From contig CANLZY010000015.1 of the NCBI GenBank assembly GCA_947495685.1, positions 85,536-149,535 of the forward strand: 64,000 bases of DNA, read 5' to 3'. The first letter of the stretch is position 1. Every line of letters starts with the position of its first letter. Source of the stretch: an uncultured Tropicimonas sp. GTDB lineage: Bacteria > Pseudomonadota > Alphaproteobacteria > Rhodobacterales > Rhodobacteraceae. The notes under the pieces were generated by a model. That model was not told the origin of the DNA and did not search any database. It was given only the letters and a program-made list of their open reading frames with translations. The position numbers were made by a program, and so were the translations under genes. This document shows, piece by piece, positions 19,968 through 29,483 of the stretch.

Positions 19968-20174
19968 TCAGGCCGCGTCTTCGTCGAGATCGACGTCTTC
20001 GACCATCGCAACGACTTCGCGGTCATCGTAGTGGCCGCAAGCACTGCAGACGTGGTGCGGGCGCTTGAGTTCGCCGCAGTTCGGGCACTCGGCGGGGTTG
20101 CCGGCAACCAGCGCGTCGTGCGACCGGCGCATGTTGCGGCGGGACTTGGTGATCTTATTCTGAGGGACAGCCAT
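19968..20174 (-). CDS. rpmF: 50S ribosomal protein L32
   Basis: 68-residue ribosomal protein. It begins [20 protein letters not shown], typical of alphaproteobacterial L32. A Cys-X2-Cys...Cys-X2-Cys zinc ribbon is seen ([18 protein letters not shown]), followed by an acidic tail. It leads the rpmF-plsX-fabH cluster. The 258-base gap above it, before the DUF177 gene, probably contains its promoter. Confidence 0.96.
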   Translation of the reverse strand: MAVPQNKITKSRRNMRRSHDALVAGNPAECPNCGELKRPHHVCSACGHYDDREVVAMVEDVDLDEDAA

Positions 20175-20432
20175 GTCTCAACCTCGGTGTTGTTGGCCGG
20201 TCGGGTCCGTCCCGTCGGCAAGTGTTTCTAGTGTCGGCGCCTCTTACGCCGGCTTCGCTTCCCGTTCAAGGGTATCTGGAAGATGCGCGAACATACGCAT
20301 TTTGGGATCGATTGCAAGAGCATCGGCTGAGGGCCAATTCATCCGGGCGACTCGGGCCTCGGATGACCGCGCATGGCCCCCCAAACCCCTTGACGCGTTC
20401 GGATCTCGGGCCAGCCGGCGCCGCCGTTGCCG

Positions 20433-20972
20433 TCAGGGCTCCAGCTGTTTCTTCAGGTCTGCCAGACCGGCGAAGGGTTTCACATCTTCATCACGCAACG
20501 GCGTTGCATCGGCGGCGGCGAACACGGCTTCGCCCAGTTCCGCACCCTCTGCACGTGGAAAATCGGGTAGGGCGATTGCCAGCGACTCGGCCAGAAGTGC
20601 CGACAGGTTCAGCGTTGACGGCAAAGGCTCCTCTGAATCGTCCTCTGGCATCTCGGCTTCGGACTCGGTCGGTGCGGCGTATTCGGCCAGGTACCGTCGC
20701 TCTATCGGGACGTCGATCCGCGTGGTGACGGGGGCCAGTGTGATGGAGCATGGCTGCACCACCGTTGCCCCGAGTTTCGCCTTCAACTGCCAGTCGCGTT
20801 GTCCCAAAGGGCTCAATGTCCCTTCCAGGCGGACTTTTCGCAGGGCGATCAGATCCAGTTCGGCGGCCAGTGCCGTCAGTGCGTCGGCCTTCGGCAGCAG
20901 CAGAAATTCGGTCGGCTCGCGCTTGGTCAGCCGCGACAGTCGAAGGAGATATGGTGTTTCGGTCGCATTCAT
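20433..20972 (-). CDS. DUF177 (YceD) family protein
   Basis: 179-residue protein of the YceD/DUF177 family, found next to rpmF across bacteria and linked by co-occurrence to 23S rRNA or L32 maturation (family knowledge; the molecular role is unclear). A conserved CS...APV segment (VQPCSITLAPVTTRIDVP) and a C-terminal FAGLADLKKQ motif are visible. Start at 20972, just after an AGGAAAG-like ribosome-binding site. It diverges from bamE with an 85-base gap. Confidence 0.88.
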   Translation of the reverse strand: MNATETPYLLRLSRLTKREPTEFLLLPKADALTALAAELDLIALRKVRLEGTLSPLGQRDWQLKAKLGATVVQPCSITLAPVTTRIDVPIERRYLAEYAAPTESEAEMPEDDSEEPLPSTLNLSALLAESLAIALPDFPRAEGAELGEAVFAAADATPLRDEDVKPFAGLADLKKQLEP

Positions 20973-21057
20973 CGCAGAGTCTTCCTTTCTTGAAGAAAAG
21001 GATGCCGTTGTTATAAGCCGGAAAGCAAATCGACGAGCAAGAGGCAAGAGGGCAGTC

Positions 21058-21525
21058 ATGAGTCGGCAAAGCCACATCAATCTGGGCCGGGTGGCCCGAG
21101 GGCTGTGCCTTGGCATCGTACTGCTTGGTACAGTTGCCTGCACCCCGCAATTCCGGGATCACGGTTACGTCCCCAGCGAAGACCAACTGGCCGATATCTT
21201 TGTCGGCGTGGACACGCGGGAAACCGTGGCCGAGGTGATCGGGGCACCGTCCTCCTCGGGAGTCCTGCGCGAGTCGGGCTATTACTACGTGTCGCAACGG
21301 ATACGAACCCTGACCTATCACGCGCCCGAGGTGATCGAGCGCGAGGTTGTTGCCATCAGCTTTGATTCCAATGGCGTCGTCAGCAATGTCGAACGCTTCG
21401 GTCTTCAGGACGGCAACGTCGTCGCGCTGTCGCGGCGCGTGACGACATCGAACGTGCAGGGGCTGAACTTCCTGCAGCAATTGTTCGGCAACGTCGGCAG
21501 CCTGGACATCGGCTCCAACATCTGA
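21058..21525 (+). CDS. bamE: Outer-membrane assembly lipoprotein BamE (SmpA/OmlA)
   Basis: 155-residue lipoprotein of the BAM complex. A signal peptide with lipobox GTVAC lies at about residues 24-28. The SmpA/OmlA domain follows (VDTRETVAEVIGAPSSSGV, YYYVSQRIRT, ERFGLQDG). The start at 21058 is the ATG that begins the signal peptide; the longer open frame upstream runs antisense to DUF177. Rhodobacterial BamE proteins have a longer C-terminus than E. coli BamE, as here. Confidence 0.9.
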   Translation: MSRQSHINLGRVARGLCLGIVLLGTVACTPQFRDHGYVPSEDQLADIFVGVDTRETVAEVIGAPSSSGVLRESGYYYVSQRIRTLTYHAPEVIEREVVAISFDSNGVVSNVERFGLQDGNVVALSRRVTTSNVQGLNFLQQLFGNVGSLDIGSNI

Positions 21526-21644
21526 CGCTATCGCCAGACATGACGGAGCGCCGCCTGAGTGAAAGGCGGCGCTCGACGTGCCCGACGTAAGTCTGGCGGC
21601 AGTCCGGTACTACGACCCGTGGCGGAAAGAGCCCGCGCCCGGCA

Positions 21645-22043
21645 TCACTTCGCGTCGGGCTCGAAGCGCAGCGCCACTCCGTTGATGCAATACCGCAGGC
21701 CGGTTGGCGCGGGACCATCTGGAAAGACATGCCCAAGGTGACCGTCGCAGCGGCTGCAATGCACCTCTGTGCGCCGCATGCCATGGCGCGTGTCAGTGCT
21801 TTCGTCGATCGTGCCGTCGCTGGCGGGCCTGGTAAAGCTGGGCCAGCCGCAGCCGGCATCAAACTTGTCGTCCTGCACGAACAACGGTTCCCCGCACCCG
21901 GCGCAACGATACTGGCCGGGCTGATCGGGAAAGTCGTCATGGGTGAACGGGCGTTCGGTGCCGTGGTTGCGCATCACGTCGAACCCCAGATCCCCCAGGG
22001 TCTCTTTCCACTCGGCGTCGGTTTTGGTCAGCTTGTCGGTCAT
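21645..22043 (-). CDS. msrB: Peptide-methionine (R)-S-oxide reductase
   Basis: 132-residue MsrB that repairs oxidised methionine. The zinc-binding CXXC pairs ([10 protein letters not shown] and [11 protein letters not shown]) and the C-terminal active-site [11 protein letters not shown] with catalytic Cys are present. The start at 22043 is followed by a family-like [12 protein letters not shown]. It diverges from the OlsB-like gene. A 20-base perfect palindrome lies in the shared upstream region. Confidence 0.96.
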   Translation of the reverse strand: MTDKLTKTDAEWKETLGDLGFDVMRNHGTERPFTHDDFPDQPGQYRCAGCGEPLFVQDDKFDAGCGWPSFTRPASDGTIDESTDTRHGMRRTEVHCSRCDGHLGHVFPDGPAPTGLRYCINGVALRFEPDAK

Positions 22044-22164
22044 TCGCGCGGTCTCCGTCCTGAGGTTCCGTGGCACCCTGAAACGCGGGCAGTCCCCGTG
22101 CAATATGGGCGGTGGCGGGCGTCATGCCAGCAGAATCACGAAAGATTGCCTGTTGGGCCAGGGG

Positions 22165-22184
22165 CGGCCCGGCGCGCCGGGCCG
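22165..22184. repeat. Perfect 20-base GC palindrome in divergent promoter region
   Basis: CGGCCCGGCG followed directly by its reverse complement, between the divergent msrB and olsB-like genes. It has no loop, so it is more likely to be a protein-binding dyad or cruciform than a terminator. No known operator is matched. Confidence 0.4.
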
Positions 22185-22287
22185 TACTATGTCAAGGTCG
22201 CGCCACATCTTGTATGCTATGGGGTGGCGGCCATAAGGTCGGAACCGGTGGCGGGGCCGCTTGACGGCCTGCTTCGCGAGGAGTGCG

Positions 22288-23022
22288 ATGATGCTGACAC
22301 TGCGCCGCGGACGGTATGCCGCCCGATTGGCAGACACGCCGGCCGACGTCGATCGCGCGCTGGCGTTGCGGTCGCGGTGTTTTCGGGGCGGTTCAGGTGA
22401 CGACCGTGACGCTTTTGACGATCTCTGCCAACACATGCTGGTCGAAGAGACGCGGAGCGGGCGGGACGTCTGCACCTTTCGGCTGATGCCGCTGAACGGC
22501 GGGGCCGAGATCGGGCGCAGTTATTCGGCGCAATACTACGAATTGTCCGCCCTGCACGATTTTGCCGGCCCGATGGTCGAGATGGGCCGGTTCTGCATCG
22601 ATCCTGACGTGACCGACCCGGACATCCTGCGGGTCGCCTGGGGGGCAATGACATCATATGTCGATGACCAGGGCGTCGAGATGCTTTTTGGCTGTTCGTC
22701 CTTCAAGGGCACGGCGGCGACGCAATACATGGACGCCTTTGCCCTGCTGAAGGAGCGTCACCTGGCGCCCAAACGCTGGCTGCCCCGGGTCAAGGCGCCC
22801 AACGTGTTCCGGTTTGCCCAGAAGCTGGGGCGCAAACCCGATGTCAGGCGGGCCATGCTGGGCATGCCACCCTTGCTGCGAACCTATCTGATGATGGGCG
22901 GTTGGGTATCGGACCACGCGGTGGTCGATCGCGATCTGGGGACGTTGCATGTCTTCACCGGGCTTGAGATCGGGGCGATTCCACCGGCCCGCAAACGATT
23001 GCTGCGGGCTGTTGCGGGGTAG
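22288..23022 (+). CDS. GNAT-family acyltransferase, OlsB-like
   Basis: 244-residue protein similar to OlsB, which N-acylates ornithine with a 3-hydroxyacyl group in ornithine-lipid synthesis. Family features: an early ALRSRCF segment, then DDLCQHMLV, VEMGRFCIDP and a CSSFKGT motif. The OlsA partner is not adjacent. The ATG pair at 22288/22291 sits after a GAGGAG-like ribosome-binding site; the upstream ATG at 22261 is less likely. Some relatives are annotated only as GNAT N-acyltransferases, so the substrate is a prediction. Confidence 0.8.
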   Translation: MMLTLRRGRYAARLADTPADVDRALALRSRCFRGGSGDDRDAFDDLCQHMLVEETRSGRDVCTFRLMPLNGGAEIGRSYSAQYYELSALHDFAGPMVEMGRFCIDPDVTDPDILRVAWGAMTSYVDDQGVEMLFGCSSFKGTAATQYMDAFALLKERHLAPKRWLPRVKAPNVFRFAQKLGRKPDVRRAMLGMPPLLRTYLMMGGWVSDHAVVDRDLGTLHVFTGLEIGAIPPARKRLLRAVAG

Positions 23023-23199
23023 CCCCCTTGCGGAGCCTCGGGTCGGGGGTCCGGAGATCTCTCGCGGGGGATGGTGCTGGCGCGCAGGCTCCGTTGCACC
23101 GGACGACACGAGAAAACGTCTGCGACACAGACCGCGACGGTTTGCGATTCTGGCGCGGTGTGCTTTGATGTCCGGAGGTAAAAAAAAGGGCCCGCCATC

Positions 23200-24435
23200 A
23201 TGTTTCCGACCCGTCTTGCCGCCTTGGGGCTCTGTCTGCTGGCGGGGCTGATGCTGCAGGCCGCGCCCGCAGTTGCCGACCCGTCGGCCCGCCTGATCCA
23301 TTTCACCGAAGACGGAAAGGGGAGCGGAACGCCGCTGTTACCCGGGTTCGAGATGCACTCGATCTGGTCGGCGATGGGGCAGGCGGACACCGGGCAGATC
23401 TATATTGCGGTCAGCAACCACTCCAGCGAGGACGGCAATGTCGCCATCTTCCGGCTCGATCCAGCGACCGACCGCATCGTGCTGGTGGACGATCTGCGCT
23501 CCGTGTCGGAACGGGCCGGAAACTGGCAGCCCGGAGAACGCCAGTACAAGGTGCACACCTTCCTGCGCCAGCACGCCGACGGGTTGATGTATTTCGCCAC
23601 CATGCCGGCGGATGACCCGCGACAGGACCGGGGCGCGCACCTGTACGCGCTGGATCCGAAAACCGACACGATCACCGATGTCAGCGCCTCGATCCCGCGA
23701 ACAGTGACCCGGGATCTGAACGAGGTTGAACGGTCCGACGCCCTTGGCGGTGTTCTGTTCGGGGGGCGGGGCGTGAAGGGGCTGGGCCTCAACCCTGCCG
23801 TGCCCGGGGTGCTGTATTTCATGACTTTCGATGGCGGTCTTCTCTATCGCTACACGATGGAAGACGGCCGGTTCGAACAGATCGGTCAATCGCGATCCGT
23901 CGCCTATGTGTTCCACGTCGATGCGCAGGGCGATGTCTACTACCTTGGCGGCGACAACCCGGCAAAATCTAGCCTGCTGCGCTATGATGCGGCCAGCGGC
24001 AAGACGACCGTGCTGGCGGATGGATTCGAGCCCAACGAAGAAATCGGGATGATCGTGCCGACGGCCAACCCCGATATCGTCATGATCCTGCTGGCGGGAT
24101 CGAAAAAGGTCTTTCCACTGCACACCCGTACGGAAAAGGTGCTGCGCGGCGGGGCATCCTGCGGCGTGAACTACTGGCGGCTGTTCAACATGACCGGATC
24201 GCCGGATGGCAAACACCTGTATTTCGTCTCCAACAACAACCCCCACAGCCTGATCTGGCGAGTGCCGATGAACGGCGGGCGCTGCGAACAGGTGCTGGAT
24301 GTGCGAAACCTTCTGGGCACACGCAACCTGGCCTTCGGCGCAGCGGACACCTGGGCGGGGGCGTCGTTCTATACGCCGGTCTGGACGCACGAGGGGCCTG
24401 GCGACCTTGCCATCCTGAAGGTCACGGTGGAGTAG
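23200..24435 (+). CDS. Secreted beta-propeller-like protein of unknown function
   Basis: 411-residue exported protein. Residues 1-26 form a signal peptide (hydrophobic core, ending AVA-DP). The rest shows repeated blade-like segments of about 45-60 residues (GQIYIAVSNHS, GLMYFATMP, GVLYFMTFDGGLLYRYTM, GDVYYLGGDN, KHLYFVSNNN), suggesting a six- or seven-bladed propeller. Two cysteines near the end (ASCG and GRCEQV) could form a disulfide. I do not recognise the family. It stands alone between the OlsB-like gene and the ABC-F gene. Confidence 0.7.
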   Translation: MFPTRLAALGLCLLAGLMLQAAPAVADPSARLIHFTEDGKGSGTPLLPGFEMHSIWSAMGQADTGQIYIAVSNHSSEDGNVAIFRLDPATDRIVLVDDLRSVSERAGNWQPGERQYKVHTFLRQHADGLMYFATMPADDPRQDRGAHLYALDPKTDTITDVSASIPRTVTRDLNEVERSDALGGVLFGGRGVKGLGLNPAVPGVLYFMTFDGGLLYRYTMEDGRFEQIGQSRSVAYVFHVDAQGDVYYLGGDNPAKSSLLRYDAASGKTTVLADGFEPNEEIGMIVPTANPDIVMILLAGSKKVFPLHTRTEKVLRGGASCGVNYWRLFNMTGSPDGKHLYFVSNNNPHSLIWRVPMNGGRCEQVLDVRNLLGTRNLAFGAADTWAGASFYTPVWTHEGPGDLAILKVTVE

Positions 24436-24615
24436 GGCCGTCGAGACCGTCGTGGTTGCAGGATTGGCCGGTCTCTCCTTGACGCAATGCAAGAGTCATC
24501 GCTCTCGGGCGACCTTCCAGTGCGTCGCGTGATCGCGATGAAATGACCGTGCGACGGGTGAGGCCCGCCGCGCGGGGTGTTTGACACTGCTGCGTGCGCA
24601 GCATACCTCGCACCC

Positions 24616-26439
24616 ATGGCACGCGCACCCCTTCTCCAGCTTTCAAACATCTCGCTGACCTTCGGCGGAGATCCCGTTTTTTCAAACCTTGGTCTGGTGA
24701 TCCAGCAGGGCGACCGTGTCGCGCTGGTGGGGCGCAACGGCTCGGGCAAGTCCACCCTGATGAAGGTGATGGCCGGTCTGATGGAGCCGGATGCCGGTGA
24801 ACGCATAGTCCCGCCGGGGCAGCACGTCGGCTACATGGAGCAGGACCCGACGATGGATGGCTTTGCCACCCTGGGCGAGTTTGCCACCAGTGGTCTGCCC
24901 GAAGGCGAGGGGTACCGGGTGGACGTGGCAGGCGAGGGGCTGAAGCTGGACCTGTCGCGCCCGGTTGCAACCGCATCGGGGGGCGAACGCCGCCGCGCCG
25001 CGCTGGCCAAACTGTTGGCCGAGGCGCCCGAGTTGATGTTGCTGGACGAACCGACCAACCACCTGGACATCCAGGCGATCCGCTGGCTCGAGGACCAGTT
25101 GGCCGAGACCCGCACGGCCTTTGTTCTGATTTCGCATGACCGGGCCTTCCTGAACCGCCTGACCCGCGCGACCCTGTGGCTGGACCGTGGTGCTGTGCGC
25201 CGGCAGGAGCACGGGTTTACCAGCTTCGAGGCCTGGCGCGACAAGATCTGGGCCGAAGAGGACGACTCCCGCCACAAGCTGGATCGCAAGATCAAGGCCG
25301 AGGCCAAGTGGGCGGTCGAGGGTATCTCGGCGCGGCGGACCCGAAACCAGGGGCGGGTGCGCGCGTTGCAGGCGTTGCGGTCGGATCGTGCGTCCCAGGT
25401 GCGGCGTCAGGGCACCGCCGACCTTGGCATCGACTCGGGCCGGGCTTCTGGCAAGATCGTCGTGGAAGCGACTGATATTTCAAAGGGCTTTGGGGATACG
25501 GTGATCCTGAAAGACTTCTCTCTGCGAATCCAGCGCGGCGAGCGCGTTGCCTTTGTCGGGCCCAACGGTGCGGGAAAGACGACCCTGTTGAAGATGCTGA
25601 TCGGGCAGGAAGAGGCCGACAGCGGCAAGATCCGTCAGGGAACCAACCTGGATCTTGCGGTCTTTGACCAGGCCCGCGCCCAACTTGACCCGGAGGCGAC
25701 CCTGTGGGAGAGCCTGACCGGCGACAAGGCGATGCGGATTGCCGGCAAGGGTGACCAGGTGATGGTGCGAGGTGTGCCGCGTAACGTTGTGGGATACCTC
25801 AAGGATTTCCTGTTCACCGAGGCGCAGGCGCGGGCGCCCGTGCGCTCCTTGTCGGGGGGCGAAAAGGCGCGGCTGCTTCTGGCACGCATCCTGGCCCAAC
25901 CGGCCAACGTTCTGGTGCTGGACGAACCGACCAACGATCTGGACATCGAAACGCTCGACCTGCTGCAGGAACTGATCTCGGACTATGACGGCACCGTGCT
26001 GCTGGTCAGCCACGACCGTGATTTCCTCGACCGGATCGCGACGACCACGATTGCCATGGAAGGCGACGGCCGGGCGGTGATCTATGCCGGCGGTTGGAGC
26101 GACTACCAGGCTCAGAGATCGGAGCCGTCGTCGCCGGAACGTCAAGCAAAATCAAGATCATCCGGGGCAAAGGCAAAGTCGGAACCGAAGGCGGCGCCTG
26201 CTGCTGCTGACGGCAAGCTGACCTTTACCGAGAAACACCGGCTCGACGCGCTGCCGGGCGAGATCGAACGTCTTGAAGCAGAGATTGCCAAGCTTGAACA
26301 GTTCCTCGCCGATCCGGAGCTGTTCAGCAAGTTTCCGGCCAAGTTCCAGAAGGCGACCGATGCGCTGGTTGAGCGGCATCAAGCCCTGTCGCGGGCAGAG
26401 GAAGAGTGGATGGATCTTGAAGAGAAGTCCGCCGGATAG
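24616..26439 (+). CDS. ABC-F family ATPase (Uup-like)
   Basis: 607-residue cytosolic protein with two ATP-binding cassettes and no membrane domain. Walker A motifs are GRNGSGKST and GPNGAGKTT; the signatures are SGGERRRAALAKLL and SGGEKARLLLARIL; the Walker B boxes are LLDEPTNHLD and VLDEPTNDLD. A positively charged linker joins the halves, and a C-terminal coiled coil (about residues 545-605) is typical of Uup. Family members act on ribosomes or on DNA recombination intermediates. The start at 24616 begins ARAPLLQLSNISLTFGG. No partners are adjacent. Confidence 0.92.
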   Translation: MARAPLLQLSNISLTFGGDPVFSNLGLVIQQGDRVALVGRNGSGKSTLMKVMAGLMEPDAGERIVPPGQHVGYMEQDPTMDGFATLGEFATSGLPEGEGYRVDVAGEGLKLDLSRPVATASGGERRRAALAKLLAEAPELMLLDEPTNHLDIQAIRWLEDQLAETRTAFVLISHDRAFLNRLTRATLWLDRGAVRRQEHGFTSFEAWRDKIWAEEDDSRHKLDRKIKAEAKWAVEGISARRTRNQGRVRALQALRSDRASQVRRQGTADLGIDSGRASGKIVVEATDISKGFGDTVILKDFSLRIQRGERVAFVGPNGAGKTTLLKMLIGQEEADSGKIRQGTNLDLAVFDQARAQLDPEATLWESLTGDKAMRIAGKGDQVMVRGVPRNVVGYLKDFLFTEAQARAPVRSLSGGEKARLLLARILAQPANVLVLDEPTNDLDIETLDLLQELISDYDGTVLLVSHDRDFLDRIATTTIAMEGDGRAVIYAGGWSDYQAQRSEPSSPERQAKSRSSGAKAKSEPKAAPAAADGKLTFTEKHRLDALPGEIERLEAEIAKLEQFLADPELFSKFPAKFQKATDALVERHQALSRAEEEWMDLEEKSAG

Positions 26440-26534
26440 GCCGCGAACGGCCGGCCTGCCGGATCGCCTGTTCTGCGGCGGATCCTTGCCCGGCAATCGG
26501 AGCCGCTCGTTCAGGTGTGTTGCCGGTATCGCGG

Positions 26535-27605
26535 TCAGCCGACGCGCTGATCCGGGCGGCTGTACTGACGTTCCAGCGCGATCAGTCGATCCTTGCGCCA
26601 CAACCCGCCGCCATAGCCGGTCAGGGTGCCATCAGCCCCGATCACGCGATGACAGGGCACGACGATGGCAATCCGGTTGGCCCCGTTGGCCCGAGCTACC
26701 GCGCGGGTTGCTGCTGGGTTGCCGATGGCGCGGGCAATGTCGCCATAGCTGCGGGTTTCGCCAGCCGGGATTTGCTGAAGCGCGGCCCAGACAGACCGCG
26801 AAAAGGTGCTCCCGCCAGTGGCGAGCGGCACCGAGAACGCCGGTTGGCGCCCGTCAAAGAACGCGCCGAGTTCGCGCTCCAGTTGCTCGGTTACAAGGGT
26901 TCGACCCAGGCCAAGCGAGCCGCGGGCGTCCTTGGACAGGCTGGCAAGTTCGGCCGGCAGGGCCTTGCGATCCATGAATTCCAACAGGTAGAGCGCCGTG
27001 TCGTCGCAGACTGCCAGCATCGGCCCGACCGGGGTTTCCAGCCAATCGGCTCGCAACAGCGCGTCGTCCCGCAAGGCTCCGGGGGCACATCCCAGCAATC
27101 GTGCAAAGGCCGCGCGAAAAGCACTGGGCGAGGCGAACCCGGCCTCCAGTTGCGCCTCGATCACCGAGCCACCCTCGGCAAGCGTGCCGAACCCTTCACG
27201 CAGCCGTCGTTGTCGGGCCATGTCCAGAAAGGTCGCACCGAACAGCCTCTTGAAGCTGCGGCGCACCGTGGACGGGTCCAGCCCCATCGCAACGAGATCC
27301 GACTCGCGCCAGACGCGGGTCGGGTCTGCCTCCAGCGCGGCCAGCAGGGGGGCAACGGTGGGGTCTGACCCCGCCGTCCGTCCCAGTGGGGCGCACCGTT
27401 TGCAGGGGCGGAACCCGTCTTCGATGCAGGCTGCCGGGGTTTCGAAGAACCGGCAGTTCTGGCGCAACGGTTTTCGGGCCGGGCAGGACAGGCGGCAAAA
27501 GATGCCGGTGGACGTCACACCGACAAAGGCCTGCCCGTCATAGGACGGGTCGCGGGCGAGCAGTGCAGCATAGAGCGTGTCGGAATCGGGCAATTGGAAC
27601 AGCAT
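26535..27605 (-). CDS. ada: Ada: DNA methyl-phosphotriester and O6-methylguanine repair regulator
   Basis: 356-residue adaptive-response protein with three parts. First is an N-terminal zinc domain with four cysteines (GIFCRLSCPARKP and FRPCKRC), whose Cys accepts methyl from phosphotriesters. Second is a middle AraC-type helix-turn-helix (about 95-185). Third is a C-terminal methyltransferase with the active site PCHRVIG. Methylated Ada normally activates repair genes. The AlkA-like gene at 38954 is not adjacent, so direct control cannot be judged. Confidence 0.94.
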   Translation of the reverse strand: MLFQLPDSDTLYAALLARDPSYDGQAFVGVTSTGIFCRLSCPARKPLRQNCRFFETPAACIEDGFRPCKRCAPLGRTAGSDPTVAPLLAALEADPTRVWRESDLVAMGLDPSTVRRSFKRLFGATFLDMARQRRLREGFGTLAEGGSVIEAQLEAGFASPSAFRAAFARLLGCAPGALRDDALLRADWLETPVGPMLAVCDDTALYLLEFMDRKALPAELASLSKDARGSLGLGRTLVTEQLERELGAFFDGRQPAFSVPLATGGSTFSRSVWAALQQIPAGETRSYGDIARAIGNPAATRAVARANGANRIAIVVPCHRVIGADGTLTGYGGGLWRKDRLIALERQYSRPDQRVG

Positions 27606-27655
27606 TCCCCGAGCCTAGACGATTCCGATCTGTACGTGCGCCGAAAAACGGGCAG

Positions 27656-28843
27656 TTATTGTCTGGCGTCTCCTCCACCCGTCCGGCAGGCAAAGTCGAC
27701 AAGACGCGTCAACGCATCGCCAAAGGCGTCATCATCGACGGTCATGGCAACGCGGACGTGACCGGCGGCGGCGGTTCCAAAGCTTTCGCCCGGCATGACG
27801 GCGATCCCTTGATCCTCCAGCAAGGCCTCGGCAAATTCGATGCCGCTCAGGCCCGTCGGTCGGATGTCCAGCATGAGGTACATGCTTGCGTCCGTGGGCA
27901 GCGATCGGACGCGGTCGGCGCCCGCCAGAGCGGCCTCCGCCAGGGCACGGCGGCGACGGAAGGGCGCAGAGATTTCCTGTTCAAGCGCAGGTCCCTGGCC
28001 GAGCGCCGAGAAGGCGGCCGACTGGATGTACCCGGGCACACCATAGGTCGTGTGGGTTGCCAGATCTTCGACGTGGGATATCACCGCCTCCGGGCCAAGC
28101 AGCCAGCCGATGCGGCTGCCGGTCATCGCGTGGCTCTTGGACATCGAGCCGATTACCAGCGTGCGATCGGCCATGTCGGGCAGCGCACGTGGCGACAGGT
28201 GATCGCCGGTCCAGACCTGGGTGTCATAGACCTCGTCCGAAATCAGCCACAGGTCACGGTTCTCGCAAACGGTCGCGATGGTTTCGAGCGTCGGCAGGTC
28301 ATAGACCTGACCGGTGGGGTTGTTGGGCGTGTTGATCAGCAACGACCGGGCCCCCGGGGCGGCGGTCTCCAGCGCGGCGCGGTCGGGATGAAACCGGGCA
28401 TCCGGCCGGGTGGCGACGGCATGCGGGGCGCCACCGGCCGCGCGGATGGTTCCGGGATAGGTTGCATAGTACGGGTCGATGAACAATGCGGTTTCGCCAG
28501 GGTCCAGGACGGCCATGTGGGCGGCAAACAAGGCGGACTGTCCGCCGGGTGTGATCAGCACGTTTTCGGGTCGGGTGGGCACGCCCGTTCGTGCCTCTAC
28601 CCGCTCGGCCACGCGGGCGCGCAGCCGGTCCAGGCCGGGCACCGGGGCATAGCCGGTCTGGCCCTCGCGGGCGGCGCGATCCATCGCATCCAGGATCGCG
28701 GGCGCCGTGCGAATGTCGTGTTCGCCGAGGGTCAGCATGGTCAATGGCAGGCCGGCATCCTGACGGGCCAGTGCCTTGCGATAGACGCCCCAGCCGTCGT
28801 CGCCGTGGGGCAGCAATGTGGTGATCCGGTCAGACAATCTCAT
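27656..28843 (-). CDS. Pyridoxal-phosphate aminotransferase class I/II
   Basis: 395-residue fold-type I aminotransferase. The PLP-binding lysine is in SMSKSHAMTGSRIGW. The family NTPNNPTG loop, ISDEVYDTQVW and the late R in HVRVAM are also present. It resembles aspartate/aromatic aminotransferases, but the substrate cannot be told. The start at 28843 was chosen because the conserved part begins soon after; the long upstream in-frame extension is antisense to the next gene. It diverges from the lipoprotein gene. Confidence 0.9.
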   Translation of the reverse strand: MRLSDRITTLLPHGDDGWGVYRKALARQDAGLPLTMLTLGEHDIRTAPAILDAMDRAAREGQTGYAPVPGLDRLRARVAERVEARTGVPTRPENVLITPGGQSALFAAHMAVLDPGETALFIDPYYATYPGTIRAAGGAPHAVATRPDARFHPDRAALETAAPGARSLLINTPNNPTGQVYDLPTLETIATVCENRDLWLISDEVYDTQVWTGDHLSPRALPDMADRTLVIGSMSKSHAMTGSRIGWLLGPEAVISHVEDLATHTTYGVPGYIQSAAFSALGQGPALEQEISAPFRRRRALAEAALAGADRVRSLPTDASMYLMLDIRPTGLSGIEFAEALLEDQGIAVMPGESFGTAAAGHVRVAMTVDDDAFGDALTRLVDFACRTGGGDARQ

Positions 28844-28923
28844 GCGGTGGAATGGGCATCGGAGCGGGTGATTTGTCAAACCGATTGCGTTACCCTGCCA
28901 GAATTTCGTGGAGGCAACTTGGT

Positions 28924-29334
28924 ATGGCCGTGAGACTGTTGGGTGTCGCGATGCTTCTTGTGGGGTTGCTTGCCTGCACGCCGATCGATCCCGACCTGGA
29001 GGCAACGCTGCGCTTGGGGCAGGTGCCGCGCGGCGAGACGTCGGGTGCCTCGGGTGGGGCTGGGGCGGTCGCCACCCCATCGCGGGTGAGGACGACCACG
29101 GCGTCACCCGCCTGGAATTCGCGCCAACGGGTTCCCAACTACCACCCGACAAAACTGACCAACAATGCCTATGGGCCGGGTCGCAGCTCTGACATCTATG
29201 GCCGCGTGGTGTACCACTCTCCCGGTCTGCAGATCGAGGAAACCTATCCCGGTGCGGGTGATTTCACCGATCAGTACGGTCGCTTGGTGACCTGTCAGGG
29301 GTCGGGGATGGGCACATTCTGCAAGGTGAAATGA
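28924..29334 (+). CDS. Small lipoprotein of unknown function
   Basis: 136-residue predicted lipoprotein with lipobox LVGLLAC at residues about 12-18. The mature part has a Gly/Ala/Thr-rich linker and a C-terminal patch (DQYGRLVTCQGSGMGTFC) with two Cys. The ATG at 28924 follows a GGAGG-like ribosome-binding site. I do not recognise the family. Confidence 0.75.
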   Translation: MAVRLLGVAMLLVGLLACTPIDPDLEATLRLGQVPRGETSGASGGAGAVATPSRVRTTTASPAWNSRQRVPNYHPTKLTNNAYGPGRSSDIYGRVVYHSPGLQIEETYPGAGDFTDQYGRLVTCQGSGMGTFCKVK

Positions 29335-29483
29335 CCGGTCCTGGCGGTGCGATCCACCCGTTTGTCCAAGGACGCACCGTTTGACCTCAAAGCTGCGTCG
29401 CGTCTGCGTGCACGTGCACCCGTGTCGCCTTGTGGGGTCTTTCCCGACGTGATTGGGTGCAGGCGGTCTATCCGGAGTGTGAC